DNA of 64,000 nucleotides from Paenibacillus taichungensis (GCF_013359905.1 NZ_JABMCC010000094.1:62001-126000); one strand, 5' to 3'; positions 25,381 to 34,933 are shown, counted from the stretch's first letter. Made by a program: numbers and translations. Notes: a model not told the origin generated them from the sequence alone.

Positions 25381-26823
25381 GTGAAGGCAGCAGCACAGGT
25401 CGTGCCATCAGAACGTCAGCTGAAATGGCAGGAGATGGGGTTCTATGCATTTATTCATTTTACCATGAATACGTTTACAGATCAGGAGTGGGGAACCGGG
25501 AATGAAGATCCCGATATCTTTAACCCTTCTCATCTGAGTGCCCGGCAATGGGTTCAGGCGTGCAAATCTGCCGGTATGACCGGATTAATCCTCACATGCA
25601 AGCATCATGACGGGTTTTGTTTATGGCCAAGCCAGTACACGAATCATTCGGTAGCCGCCAGCCCTTGGCGAGATGGTGCGGGTGATCTGGTGAAAGAGGT
25701 TGCCGATGCCTGCCGTGAAGGCGGGTTGAAGTTCGGTATCTATCTGTCTCCTTGGGACCGTCATGAAGCATCCTACGGAGATTCAGAGCGATACAACGAA
25801 TTTTTCAATAATCAGTTGCGTGAGCTGTTAACCCAATATGGTGAACTTTTCTGCGTATGGTTCGACGGAGCATGCGGAGAGGGGCCAAATGGGAAAAGGC
25901 AGATCTACGATTGGGATTCCTATTATGCACTGATCCGTGAGTTGCAGCCAGAGGCTGTAATCTCGGTATGTGGACCGGATGTTCGCTGGTGCGGCAATGA
26001 GGCAGGTCACACCCGGACTTCGGAATGGAGCGTCGTACCTGCCTACTTGCAAGATAATGAGAAGATCCAGGAGCAATCGCAGCGGGTGGATGATGGTGAG
26101 TTTGCCAGCAGAATTAATACACAGGATGCCGATTTGGGGAGTCGGGAAGTGATCCGGCAGCACGAGGGCAAGCTCATCTGGTATCCCGCAGAAGTGAACA
26201 CATCCATCCGTCCGGGTTGGTTCTATCATGCGAGCGAGGACGATCAAGTCAAATCGCTGGAGGAACTGCTTAGCATCTATGATGGAGCGGTTGGGGGCAA
26301 CGCTAATTTTCTACTAAACCTTCCACCAGATCGAAGCGGCCTTATTCACGAACAGGATGTTGAGCGGCTGCAGCAACTCGGAGACTTTTTGCGCAGTACT
26401 TATCGGCAAAGTTTGGCTGTTGGGGCGAGCATTCGCGCATCGGATACCATGGGTCAAGAACATGCCGCTACCCAGGTATTGCGTGAGGAATCGGATACTT
26501 TTTGGTGCCCATCTGAAGGAACTGAACTGGCTTGGCTGGAGGTAGAACTGCCGGAGGAAACGCGGTTCGACCGAGTCGTTCTCATGGAGCATATCCGTTT
26601 AGGTCAGCGAATTGAACGCTTTACGCTGGAGGCAAAGGAAGAGAGTGGTGATTGGCAGGAGCTGTATCGCGGTACGATTGTTGGTCACAAACGAATCTGT
26701 AGTTTCGAACCTTTTACCGCCAGAACCATTCGTCTGACCATTCATGAATCCAGATGGTATCCAACGTTGTCCTGGCTGGGTGTATATCTGAGCAAACAAG
26801 AGGTGCATGAAGCTGGCGATTGA
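25381..26823 (+). CDS. Alpha-L-fucosidase, GH29 (first)
   Basis: About 480 residues, no signal peptide. The N-terminal TIM barrel has GFYAFIHFTMNTFTDQEWG, LTCKHHDGFCLWPS and the nucleophile region CVWFDGACG (Asp162, counted from GTG 25381). Residues after about 340 form a discoidin-like beta-sandwich with VSIRAS-type entry and FEPFTARTIRLTI. The enzyme hydrolyses alpha-L-fucosides with retention. The start is uncertain: GTG 25381 is 25 bases from the nearest good ribosome-binding site and no better in-frame start is seen. It opens a run of four co-directional sugar genes. Confidence 0.87.
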   Translation: MKAAAQVVPSERQLKWQEMGFYAFIHFTMNTFTDQEWGTGNEDPDIFNPSHLSARQWVQACKSAGMTGLILTCKHHDGFCLWPSQYTNHSVAASPWRDGAGDLVKEVADACREGGLKFGIYLSPWDRHEASYGDSERYNEFFNNQLRELLTQYGELFCVWFDGACGEGPNGKRQIYDWDSYYALIRELQPEAVISVCGPDVRWCGNEAGHTRTSEWSVVPAYLQDNEKIQEQSQRVDDGEFASRINTQDADLGSREVIRQHEGKLIWYPAEVNTSIRPGWFYHASEDDQVKSLEELLSIYDGAVGGNANFLLNLPPDRSGLIHEQDVERLQQLGDFLRSTYRQSLAVGASIRASDTMGQEHAATQVLREESDTFWCPSEGTELAWLEVELPEETRFDRVVLMEHIRLGQRIERFTLEAKEESGDWQELYRGTIVGHKRICSFEPFTARTIRLTIHESRWYPTLSWLGVYLSKQEVHEAGD

Positions 26824-26965
26824 GCCGTAACATTTGTAGATAAGCCGATTTTGGATTCATCCCATGGAAAATAGAGTAGCAAACGATTATTGGTAATTGT
26901 ATGATCTTATGGAAAAAGGTATATGTAAGGTAGAGCCACACACCAGCAGGAGAGGATGAGAGGAT

Positions 26966-27832
26966 ATGAAAGTAGGACTCAGCACATACAGTCTGCAACA
27001 GGCACTGGATGCCAAGGAACTGACTGTACCCGACGCCATCCGTTACATCGCCGAGCAGGGCGGAGAACATGTGGAGATTGTTCCGATCGGGTACAGCCTG
27101 ATCGACCAGCCGGAATTAATTGACCAGATTCGAGAGGCTGCGCAAGACGTGGGAATTGATATTTCCAATTACGCAATAGGTGCTAACTTCGTTACAGGAG
27201 AAGGCCCGGATGCACTTGGAAATGAGATTGCTACTGTTATGAAGCATGTAGATGTCGCTGCCGCACTTGGCGTTACGAGAATGCGCCATGATGTTGCGTT
27301 TCGTCCTGCACAGGAAGGTACTGTCGCCCAGTTTGAGGCCGATCTGCCTGTTCTGGTGAAGGCCTGTCAGCGAATTGCTGATTACGCTGCGAGTCACGGC
27401 ATTACCACAAGTGTGGAGAATCATGGTTACTATGTGCAGTCCAGTGAGCGTGTCCGGCGGTTGGTGCATGAGACGGCACGTGAAAACTTCAGGACAACGT
27501 TGGATATCGGCAATTTCCTGTGTGTGGATGAAGACCCGGTTAGCGCTGTGAAAAACAACATTCCTTATGCATCCATGGTGCACGCCAAAGATTTCTATCG
27601 GAGACCTTCCTATCGCAATCCCGGAGAGGGCTGGTTCCAGACCGCACACGGCAATTACCTGCGCGGAGCGATTGTGGGCCATGGGGATATCGACATGCCG
27701 GAAGTATTCCGTGTGTTGAAGCAGTCCGGTTACGACGGATATATCTCTGTAGAGTTTGAAGGTATGGAAAATTGCAAAACAGCATCCCGAATCGCGATGG
27801 ATAACGTCCGCCGCTTCTGGGAGGAAGCATAA
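26966..27832 (+). CDS. Sugar phosphate isomerase/epimerase-like TIM barrel protein (copy 1)
   Basis: A 288-residue xylose-isomerase-like (AP endonuclease 2 fold) protein, MKVGLSTYSLQQALDAKEL at the start. The probable metal ligands are in SVENHGYYVQSSERV, TTLDIGNFLCVDE, MVHAKDF and ISVEFEGME. It is closely related to the gene at 43817-44689; both end RRFWEEA. Next to a Gfo/Idh/MocA oxidoreductase and fucosidases, a role in isomerising an oxidised or keto sugar is likely. The substrate is unknown. Confidence 0.85.
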   Translation: MKVGLSTYSLQQALDAKELTVPDAIRYIAEQGGEHVEIVPIGYSLIDQPELIDQIREAAQDVGIDISNYAIGANFVTGEGPDALGNEIATVMKHVDVAAALGVTRMRHDVAFRPAQEGTVAQFEADLPVLVKACQRIADYAASHGITTSVENHGYYVQSSERVRRLVHETARENFRTTLDIGNFLCVDEDPVSAVKNNIPYASMVHAKDFYRRPSYRNPGEGWFQTAHGNYLRGAIVGHGDIDMPEVFRVLKQSGYDGYISVEFEGMENCKTASRIAMDNVRRFWEEA

Positions 27833-27899
27833 ACTGCTACTGTCCCACTATATAAGTGGAATCAATTTTTATATGTAAGGCTGAAGTAACAGGGGGGGA

Positions 27900-28005
27900 G
27901 TTTGGAACTGTAGGAGCGGTAGCGCCCGCCTTTGTCTGCGGATTTCAACTGCTGAGAGCGGTTGATACAAGAAATTTGTAGACAACAGCGGCCGAAAGTC
28001 CAAAC
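27900..28005 (+). repeat. Structured intergenic repeat, copy C (diverged)
   Basis: Same architecture as the copies at 29320-29468 and 53031-53180 with a changed sequence. The closing helix pairs GTTTGG (27900-27905) with CCAAAC (28000-28005). A GCGG/CCGC hairpin follows at 27916-27929. A long helix, 27934-27945 with 27972-27983, encloses an inner hairpin, CAACTGCT with AGCGGTTG (27946-27964). CGCCTTT and AACAGCG are shared with the other copies. It fills the gap between the isomerase gene and the oxidoreductase gene. Function unknown. Confidence 0.6.
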
Positions 28006-28093
28006 ATTCACCGTAGTTACGTTAAGCCGATTATCATATGTTTTGAATCAACTGATATGACCATCATTCAACTTATTATGGAGGGGAAAATCC

Positions 28094-29152
28094 ATGTCCA
28101 AACTTAAAATTGCCGTTATCGGTGCAGGATCAATTTCCGATTTTCATTTACAAGCGTATGACAGTAATCCTGAAGTTGAAATATACGCCATATGCGACCT
28201 GAACGAGGCACGTGCCCAGGAAGCGGCGAAAAAATATAACGCTACTCATGTATTCACGGATTATAAGGAGCTCCTGGCACTACCTGAAATCCATTCGGTC
28301 AGCATATGTACCTGGAATGATACACATGCCGAGATCAGCATTGCAGCTCTGGATGCGGGGAAAAACGTACTTTGCGAGAAGCCGCTCTGTCAGACGGTAG
28401 AAGATGCGTTAGAGGTAGAGAAGGCTGTTCACCGCAGTGGAAAGCTGCTTCAGGTTGGCTTTGTACGCCGCTATAGCGACAATGCGCAGATTCTGAAGAA
28501 GTTCATTGATGAAGGCGAGCTTGGAGAGATCTATTATGCCAAGGCATCCTGTCTGCGGCGTTTGGGCAATCCGGGCGGATGGTTTGCAGATGTGGACCGT
28601 TCTGGCGGCGGTCCGTTGATCGATATTGGCGTTCATATTATTGATATCTCCTGGTATCTGATGGGCAAACCGAAAGTGAAAACCGTGTCTGCGAATGTCT
28701 CCAATCGATTAGGTAACCGTGCCAATATCCGTAATCTATCGTTCTACCAGGCTGCGGATTATGATGCGAACAAAAACACCGTGGAGGATATGGCCAACGC
28801 ACTGATTCGTTTCGAGAACGGGGCAAGCCTGCTGGTGGATGTAAGCTTCACACTGCACGCGAAGCAGGATGAAACTTCGGTCAGACTCTATGGCGATAAA
28901 GGTGGCGCTGAACTGGAACCGGAAATTTCACTGATCGGTGAGAAATTCGATACCATTTTGAACATGACGCCACAGGTGGATTTCAAATCCCTTGATTTCG
29001 CAGGTTCTTTCCGTAATGAAGTCAATCATTTTATCGACAGTGCCCAAGGGCGCAAAGAGACGCTAAGCCCCGTTGAGGATGGCGTTGAAATCATGAAAAT
29101 CCTCTGTGCCATCTACGAGTCCGCACGAGAAGGACGCGAGATTTCACTGTAG
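28094..29152 (+). CDS. Gfo/Idh/MocA family NAD(P)-dependent oxidoreductase
   Basis: A 352-residue protein. The N-terminal Rossmann domain starts KLKIAVIGAGSISDFHLQAY; the family motif is VLCEKPLCQTVEDA. The C-terminal alpha/beta domain includes GGPLIDIGVHIIDISWYLMG, with the usual catalytic His region. Members oxidise or reduce sugars, inositols or sugar acids. It is co-directional with fucosidase and isomerase genes; a role in converting a released sugar is inferred, substrate unknown. Structured repeats lie in the gaps on both sides. Confidence 0.9.
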   Translation: MSKLKIAVIGAGSISDFHLQAYDSNPEVEIYAICDLNEARAQEAAKKYNATHVFTDYKELLALPEIHSVSICTWNDTHAEISIAALDAGKNVLCEKPLCQTVEDALEVEKAVHRSGKLLQVGFVRRYSDNAQILKKFIDEGELGEIYYAKASCLRRLGNPGGWFADVDRSGGGPLIDIGVHIIDISWYLMGKPKVKTVSANVSNRLGNRANIRNLSFYQAADYDANKNTVEDMANALIRFENGASLLVDVSFTLHAKQDETSVRLYGDKGGAELEPEISLIGEKFDTILNMTPQVDFKSLDFAGSFRNEVNHFIDSAQGRKETLSPVEDGVEIMKILCAIYESAREGREISL

Positions 29153-29215
29153 ATATGCTGTTTCGATCCGAAAATGGCAACACCGCTCGAAGTAGTGAGG
29201 TCTAACAAGTCTATA

Positions 29216-29290
29216 CTTGTTGAACCAAACATTTCGCCAAAACGGACTTAGAACCAATCTGAAGAATGCACTGCTATCGAAATGACTGGG
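29216..29290 (+). repeat. Decayed partial copy of the structured repeat
   Basis: The stretch beginning TTGAACCAAACATTT repeats, about 92 bases upstream, the 5' part of the full copy that follows: GAACnAAACATTT, an ACGGA block, AGAACC and AATCTGAAGAA. It then loses the hairpin region, keeps an ATCGAAA-like piece, and ends. It looks like an older copy after an internal deletion. Confidence 0.45.
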
Positions 29291-29319
29291 CTAAATATGT
29301 CTTTCTTAGTTGAACGAAA

Positions 29320-29468
29320 CATTTACACAATAACGGAGAGGGCAGAACGAATCTGAAGAAGCGAAGCGCTCGCCTTTATCCCCGGATTTTCCCCTTAGGA
29401 AAGGGAATCAAAAAAATCTGGGGATAACAGCGATCGGAAGATTGTTGTGACCGCGCAGTGGTCCAGTG
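29320..29468 (+). repeat. Structured intergenic repeat, copy A
   Basis: About 150 bases, nearly 90 percent identical to 53031-53180. Hairpins in order: GCGA/TCGC near 29361-29373; a nine-pair helix CCCCGGATT with AATCTGGGG (29380-29388 with 29415-29423) enclosing CCCTT-AGGA-AAGGG; CGATC-GGAA-GATTG (29431-29444) with a GNRA loop; and GACC/GGTC (29449-29463). Where the copies differ, pairing is kept (U-A here, U-G in the other copy). It lies between the oxidoreductase and fucosidase genes. Confidence 0.75.
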
Positions 29469-29518
29469 TAATGCTATTTATTCAGCGTATGACATCCAAT
29501 CCAAAGGAGATGAACGGG

Positions 29519-30931
29519 ATGAGCGAAACCAAAGATACGGTGCTGGAACAGGAAGAGCAGGTGGTCGAAGCCGGGGTGCACAACTTTAGCAAAGAAGAGG
29601 AATGGGTGAAGCCTGAAGATCCATTGCTGAATGAACGCCTGGAGTGGTTCAAGGATCAGAAGCTGGGGCTGATGATGCATTGGGGGCCCTATTCTCAGCT
29701 TGGACTCGTGGAGTCCTGGGCGCTAAGTGACGAGGATGGCGATTGGTCACGCGATGATATCGACTGGACTGACGACATGGAGCATTTCAAGCAAGAATAC
29801 TTTGATCTCAACAAAACCTTCAATCCGATTCGCTTTCAGCCTGAAGAGTGGGCACAGATGGCCGCTGATAATGGGTTCAAATATTTCCTGTTCACCACCA
29901 AACATCATGATGGTTTCTGCATGTGGGATACACATACCACCGATTATCGCATCACGGGCAAAGATACTCCTTTTCATACCCATAAGTATGCGGATATTTG
30001 TCGGGCGCTTTTTGACGCTTTTCGTGCCAAGGGGCTCGGGATCTCGGCTTACTTCTCCAAAGCGGACTGGCATACGCCATATTACTGGACACCTGGCATG
30101 GAGCGGGGAAGCCATATGTGGCGTGGACCATCCTATGATCCGAAAGCGTATCCATGGCTGTGGGAGAAATTCGTGGAGTTCACGCATGAGCAAATTATGG
30201 AGCTGCTGACCAACTATGGACGAATCGAATGTCTATGGCTGGATGCAGGCTGGGTACGTGAAGGCCGTCACGGTCAGGATATCCGATTGGGCGAAGTGGT
30301 GGAGCGGGCACGTCAGACAACTCAGCCGTGGCTCCTCGCAGCAGATCGCACAGTAGGCGGACCGTATGAGAATATCGTAACTCCGGAACAGACCATCCCT
30401 GAGCATCCAATGAATATTCCTTGGGAGAGCTGTATCACGGTGGGCAATTCCTTTGCGTTTGGATATGATGATCAGTACAAGTCAGCAAGACAGCTGGCAC
30501 ATATACTGCTTGAGGTAGTATCCAAGGGTGGTAACCTAGCGCTGAATGTTGGACCACAACCGGACGGGCGTCTTCCAAAGGGGGCAGTACGAAGTATTAA
30601 AGCCCTCGGAGAATGGATCGGTACTCACGGTGAGGGCATCTATGGCACGCGAATTTGCGGACCATACTTCACAGGAGATTGGGCCTTTACACGTAAGGAA
30701 GATCTCAACGTATCGTATGCCTTCCGTTTGTATAGAAACGAGAACGAAGCAGTACAATCACAGGTAGTCATTCCATATGTGGAAAAGGTGGAGCGAATTG
30801 AACTCGTCGGCACAGACGATGTGCTGTCATTCCAACGGACGGAAGATGGACTTGTTGTAGAGTTGCCACAAGCGGCAGTTACGGAAGTAGCACCTATCAC
30901 GCTGACGTTCAGATTGTTCACAAACCAATAA
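29519..30931 (+). CDS. Alpha-L-fucosidase, GH29 (second)
   Basis: A 470-residue cytoplasmic-looking enzyme. FKDQKLGLMMHWGPYSQLGL, FTTKHHDGFCMWDTHTTDY and CLWLDAGW (nucleophile candidate Asp242) are GH29 signatures; GGNLALNVGPQPDGRLP is the usual end of the barrel. It lacks the discoidin-like end of the first fucosidase, and the DAGW context differs from the FDG of the first, suggesting another GH29 subfamily and linkage preference. AAGGAG lies 9 bases before ATG 29519; ATG 29510 abuts the site. A terminator follows. Confidence 0.88.
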   Translation: MSETKDTVLEQEEQVVEAGVHNFSKEEEWVKPEDPLLNERLEWFKDQKLGLMMHWGPYSQLGLVESWALSDEDGDWSRDDIDWTDDMEHFKQEYFDLNKTFNPIRFQPEEWAQMAADNGFKYFLFTTKHHDGFCMWDTHTTDYRITGKDTPFHTHKYADICRALFDAFRAKGLGISAYFSKADWHTPYYWTPGMERGSHMWRGPSYDPKAYPWLWEKFVEFTHEQIMELLTNYGRIECLWLDAGWVREGRHGQDIRLGEVVERARQTTQPWLLAADRTVGGPYENIVTPEQTIPEHPMNIPWESCITVGNSFAFGYDDQYKSARQLAHILLEVVSKGGNLALNVGPQPDGRLPKGAVRSIKALGEWIGTHGEGIYGTRICGPYFTGDWAFTRKEDLNVSYAFRLYRNENEAVQSQVVIPYVEKVERIELVGTDDVLSFQRTEDGLVVELPQAAVTEVAPITLTFRLFTNQ

Positions 30932-30945
30932 ACCTACATTTCAAA

Positions 30946-30982
30946 TCCCGAGGGGCTTCTACAGTCCTTCGGGATTTTTTGG
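30946..30982 (+). terminator. Intrinsic terminator
   Basis: AATCCCGA (30946-30953) pairs with TCGGGATT (30971-30978), extended by GG/CC, with a T-run. It separates the fucosidase unit from the transporter operon. The next 260 bases to 31244 hold no gene I can support; a -10-like TATTAT near 31209 may be the transporter promoter. Confidence 0.82.
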
Positions 30983-31244
30983 GTTGATGATTTTTGCGAT
31001 ATACCTGTGCTAAAGGACGATTTCCCCTTGTCCAGCAAGGGTTTTGGGAATAAGGAGAGGTGGGAGAAAATTGCAAATTGATAAAAGAACACTGCTCAAG
31101 GTACTATCGATTTAAGAAAGCGTTACCTGACATTATTACTCACACGGATGACGCTAATACAGAAAAATGAGTCAAAGAAAAGGATGTTTAAGGGATGTAA
31201 ATGTAATGTATTATTACACTTAAGGTGTAGAAGGAGTGACGCGA

Positions 31245-32225
31245 ATGAGTCGAGCTACGGAAAGCATACCTGCACCGGTGGAGCTCCAGCAAGGAAGAAA
31301 TTACGCAGAACCCAAGCGACAGCATCCATTTATCAGAAGCCTCAAGAAGCATTGGGAGCTGTATCTACTGGTGCTTCCTCCCGTATTGTATCTGTTGATC
31401 TTCAAGTACATTCCAATGGTTGGTGTACAGATTGCCTTCAAAGACTTCAGTGTCGTTAAAGGAATCTGGGGCAGCCCTTGGGTTGGACTGAAACACTTTG
31501 AAGCCTTTTTCGAATCCCCGAACTTCTGGCTGCTGATCAAAAATACGATTGGGATCAGTTTCTACTCGTTACTCGCCGGATTTCCCATTCCGATCCTGCT
31601 GGCGCTTGCGCTGAATGAGATCCGAACAGGATACTTTAAAAAGACCGTCCAGATGGTCACGTACGCTCCGCATTTTATCTCCACAGTCGTCATGGTATCC
31701 ATTATCATTCTGATGCTGTCACCGCATGTGGGTGTTGTAGACAAGCTATTTACCTTCCTGGGTTTCCCGATGACCAACTTTATGGGCATTCCCGAATACT
31801 TCAAATCCATCTATGTGTGGTCGGGTGTATGGCAGGGCATGGGCTATTCATCGATCATTTATATCGCGGCTCTCGCTGGCGTTGATCCATCCCTCTATGA
31901 GGCAGCGAAGATGGACGGCGCTTCAAGGCTTCGTAAAATCTGGCATATCGACCTTCCAACGCTCGTACCAGTCACCGTCATCATGCTGATTCTTAGCTTG
32001 GGCAGCATTATGGGCGTGGGCTTTGAAAAAATATATCTAATGCAGAATCCGCTTAACACGAGCGCTTCAGAAGTCATCTCGACGTATGTGTACAAGGTCG
32101 GTCTGATTGGGGCCAACTTCAGCTTCTCCTCGGCGGTAGGATTGTTCAACTCCGTGATCAACCTGATCCTGCTGGTTATCGTCAACGGCATTTCCCGCAA
32201 AGTATCCCAGAACAGCTTGTGGTAA
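31245..32225 (+). CDS. CUT1 ABC transporter permease, LplB-like (second system)
   Basis: A 326-residue membrane protein with about six helices. PMVGVQIAFKDFSVVKGIWG and the ATPase-docking loop AAKMDGASRLRKIWHIDLP are LplB marks. AAGGAG is 8 bases before ATG 31245. It is paralogous to the 2908-3834 protein. In this system the permeases precede the binding protein, the reverse of the first. Confidence 0.9.
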   Translation: MSRATESIPAPVELQQGRNYAEPKRQHPFIRSLKKHWELYLLVLPPVLYLLIFKYIPMVGVQIAFKDFSVVKGIWGSPWVGLKHFEAFFESPNFWLLIKNTIGISFYSLLAGFPIPILLALALNEIRTGYFKKTVQMVTYAPHFISTVVMVSIIILMLSPHVGVVDKLFTFLGFPMTNFMGIPEYFKSIYVWSGVWQGMGYSSIIYIAALAGVDPSLYEAAKMDGASRLRKIWHIDLPTLVPVTVIMLILSLGSIMGVGFEKIYLMQNPLNTSASEVISTYVYKVGLIGANFSFSSAVGLFNSVINLILLVIVNGISRKVSQNSLW

Positions 32226-32240
32226 AGGAGGAGCTCATCC

Positions 32241-33149
32241 ATGTTCAACCTGATGAATCGTAACCGGATCAAGGACCCGCTCGGTGACCGTATCTTCATG
32301 ACATTCAACTATATCTTTCTGTTCGCTATACTTCTAACGGTGTTTTACCCGCTCTTGTATATCATCAGTTCTTCATTCAGCTCCTCGCGTGCCGTTACAT
32401 CCGGTCAGGTGTGGCTGTACCCGGTAGACTTTAACATTAAGGCCTACATCTCTATTTTCAAAAGCCAACAGCTCATGCTCGGTTTCTACAACACGATCAT
32501 CTATACCGTTGTAGGCACATTTATCAATGTGGCGCTAACGGTCATGCTCGCCTATCCGCTATCGCGCAAGTCGTTTTACGGACGAGGTGCCATTATTATT
32601 TTCATGATGATCACGATGTTCTTTGATGGCGGTCTGATTCCAACGTATCTCTTGATGAAAGACCTTCATCTGCTGGATACACGCTGGGCGATGTGGCTGC
32701 CAGGGGCGCTCGCAGTGTTCCAGGTTATCGTAGCGAGAACCTTCTTCCAGTCTTCCATCCCGGAAGAGCTGGGGGAGGCGGCGGAAATGGACGGATGCCG
32801 GGACATCCGGTATTTGATCAGCGTAGTTCTTCCGTTATCAAAACCGATTCTGGCGGTCATGACCCTGATGTATGCGGTGGGCCACTGGAATGCGTACTTT
32901 GATGCCCTGATTTATCTTCGTTCCGAGAAGTTGTTCCCGCTCCAATATGTGCTGCGCAATCTGCTAATTCTTAACGCGGCAGACCCAGCAATGTTGGCCA
33001 ATACGAGCCAGCAGCTAAGAGATCAGGGGTTCGAACAGGTCCTGAAATACGCACTGATCGTAGTTGCCAGCATTCCTATTCTCATCATGTACCCGTTTGT
33101 GCAGAAGCATTTTGTTAAAGGGGTTATGGTTGGCTCGCTCAAAGGATGA
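32241..33149 (+). CDS. CUT1 ABC transporter permease, YtcP-like (second system)
   Basis: A 302-residue membrane protein with about six helices, EAA loop EAAEMDGCRDIRYLISVVLP and ending VKGVMVGSLKG. AAAGGAGGAG precedes the ATG, 15 bases after the first permease. It pairs with it as the transport channel. No ATPase gene is near, so a shared multi-sugar ATPase is expected. Confidence 0.9.
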   Translation: MFNLMNRNRIKDPLGDRIFMTFNYIFLFAILLTVFYPLLYIISSSFSSSRAVTSGQVWLYPVDFNIKAYISIFKSQQLMLGFYNTIIYTVVGTFINVALTVMLAYPLSRKSFYGRGAIIIFMMITMFFDGGLIPTYLLMKDLHLLDTRWAMWLPGALAVFQVIVARTFFQSSIPEELGEAAEMDGCRDIRYLISVVLPLSKPILAVMTLMYAVGHWNAYFDALIYLRSEKLFPLQYVLRNLLILNAADPAMLANTSQQLRDQGFEQVLKYALIVVASIPILIMYPFVQKHFVKGVMVGSLKG

Positions 33150-33277
33150 TCTTTGTCATCTGCTTCCGTTACGCCACTTGAAAGGAGGTGGGGGAACACT
33201 CCGGCTTCCGGGATAAGGTTTAACACGAGTACGTAATCAGAATGTTATGCCGTTTTCAACAAAAAGGAGGAGTCAGA

Positions 33278-34915
33278 TTGAAAAAATCTTGGATTTCGAT
33301 GTTGTTTCTGGTCTTTGCTTCGATGGCTTTGTTGTCCGCATGTGGTTCATCCGAGGATGCGGGTACAGGGAGCGACGGTAGCGGGGAGAGCGGTGGCCCG
33401 GTAACGATGACCTTCTTTGCCCCACAAGGTAAAGCGTCCATGGAAGAAAATGAGTTCACCAAATTTATCGAAGACAAGTTCGATGTTACCCTGAAATGGG
33501 ATCTGGCCCCGACGGACGCTCTGCAAGACCGCAGACAGTTGCTGCTGGCGAGTGGCGATTATCCTGAAGTGTTCCTCCATGGCAAGTTCACGACCTCAGA
33601 CCTTCAAACGTACGGAAAACAGGGCGTGTTCCTCCCGCTGCAGGATCTGATCAAGCAGTACGGTCCGAATCTGACCAAGATGATGGAGGAGAAGCCGTAC
33701 TTCAAAGAAGCGGTAACTGCGCCGGATGGCAACATCTACGCTCTGCCGATTTTCAATGAATGTTACCACTGTACGTACGCTCAGAAATACTGGATTAACA
33801 CCGAGTGGCTGGACAATCTGGGTCTCAAAATGCCTACCACGACCGATGAACTTTACACGGTTCTGAAGGCATTCAAGGAACAAGACCCGAATGGCAATGG
33901 CAAAGCCGATGAGATTCCACTCACCGGTGCACCCAACAAGTACGTATGGAATGGCAACATCGATGCCTATTTGATGAACAGCTTTATCTATAATGACAAC
34001 GATAAATATTTGATTGTGAATGATGGAAAGGTTGACTTTGCAGCGAACAAGGAAGAGCGGAAAAAAGGGCTGGAATACATGCATAAGCTGTATTCAGAAG
34101 GCCTGATTGATCCGGCTTCCTTCACACAGAACGATCAGGCAATCGGGCAGTTGGGTAACAAGGAAGGGGATGAGGTGGTCGGCTCTATAACGACAGCGCT
34201 GGTCAGCTACCTTGTGAACACGTATGACAAAGATATCACCCGCCACCAGCACTGGGACATCGTGCCTCCACTGAAAGGGCCGGATGGTGTGCAGACGACA
34301 GGCGCTACGCAAAGCGTAGGTGAGTTCGAGTTCGCCATCACCAATAAAGCGACCGAAGCACAACAGATCGCAGCGATCAAAATTGTAGATTACATGTTCA
34401 GTGAAGAAGGTGCCCTGTATGCAGAGTACGGTCCGACAGAAGGAAAGGGCTGGAAGAAGGCGGATGCCGATGAGAAAAACATCAATGGTGAGCCTGCCAA
34501 ATACAGCTACTATAACCTGCCTGAGCGTGACCCAAATGTTGTAGTCAACGAGAGTTGGTCACAGATCGGAGCACATGACTTGTCCAATACGTTCCGCAAT
34601 CTGTTTGCAGAAGGTCAGAATCCACTGGAAGCGGAGGGTTACGGTACACGTCTGGCGCAAGCAACCAATGTATATGAACCTTATGCGCCAAAAGAAGTCT
34701 ATCCTGCGAACGTATTTATCCGTCCTGAAGATACAGAAACCGCTGCGCAGCTCACGACGGCCGTTAAGGATTACGTGATGACCAATATGGCTCAATTCAT
34801 TATCGGCAGCAAGAGCATCGATAAGGAATGGGACGCGTACGTAAAAGGTTTTGATGGTCTGGGACTCAGCAATTACCTTGAGATTTACCAGCGTGCGATT
34901 GAGAAGAATCAATAA
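33278..34915 (+). CDS. Extracellular solute-binding lipoprotein (second CUT1 system)
   Basis: A 545-residue lipoprotein starting at TTG 33278 after AAAAGGAGG. The signal peptide ends LLSAC with Cys22 as lipid site, followed by a Gly/Ser-rich linker. The mature part is a large LplA-like sugar-binding protein (ALPIFNECYHCTYAQKYWIN, later DPNGNGKADEIPLTG, an EF-hand-like calcium loop seen in some such proteins). Its glycan is probably the substrate of the flanking GH29, GH3 and GH38 enzymes. A terminator follows. Confidence 0.9.
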   Translation: MKKSWISMLFLVFASMALLSACGSSEDAGTGSDGSGESGGPVTMTFFAPQGKASMEENEFTKFIEDKFDVTLKWDLAPTDALQDRRQLLLASGDYPEVFLHGKFTTSDLQTYGKQGVFLPLQDLIKQYGPNLTKMMEEKPYFKEAVTAPDGNIYALPIFNECYHCTYAQKYWINTEWLDNLGLKMPTTTDELYTVLKAFKEQDPNGNGKADEIPLTGAPNKYVWNGNIDAYLMNSFIYNDNDKYLIVNDGKVDFAANKEERKKGLEYMHKLYSEGLIDPASFTQNDQAIGQLGNKEGDEVVGSITTALVSYLVNTYDKDITRHQHWDIVPPLKGPDGVQTTGATQSVGEFEFAITNKATEAQQIAAIKIVDYMFSEEGALYAEYGPTEGKGWKKADADEKNINGEPAKYSYYNLPERDPNVVVNESWSQIGAHDLSNTFRNLFAEGQNPLEAEGYGTRLAQATNVYEPYAPKEVYPANVFIRPEDTETAAQLTTAVKDYVMTNMAQFIIGSKSIDKEWDAYVKGFDGLGLSNYLEIYQRAIEKNQ

Positions 34916-34933
34916 AGATTAATGGTTTCTTGA

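Noticed and set aside
25287..25505. 72-codon frame over the start of the first GH29 gene
   Set aside because: Overlaps the fucosidase in another frame and has no family; it mainly reads the GH29 leader.
30983..31244. Possible operator palindromes (ACACTTAAGGTGT, GTAATGTATTATTAC) before the second transporter
   Set aside because: Short and AT-rich; such matches are expected by chance here. Noted only as a promoter area.
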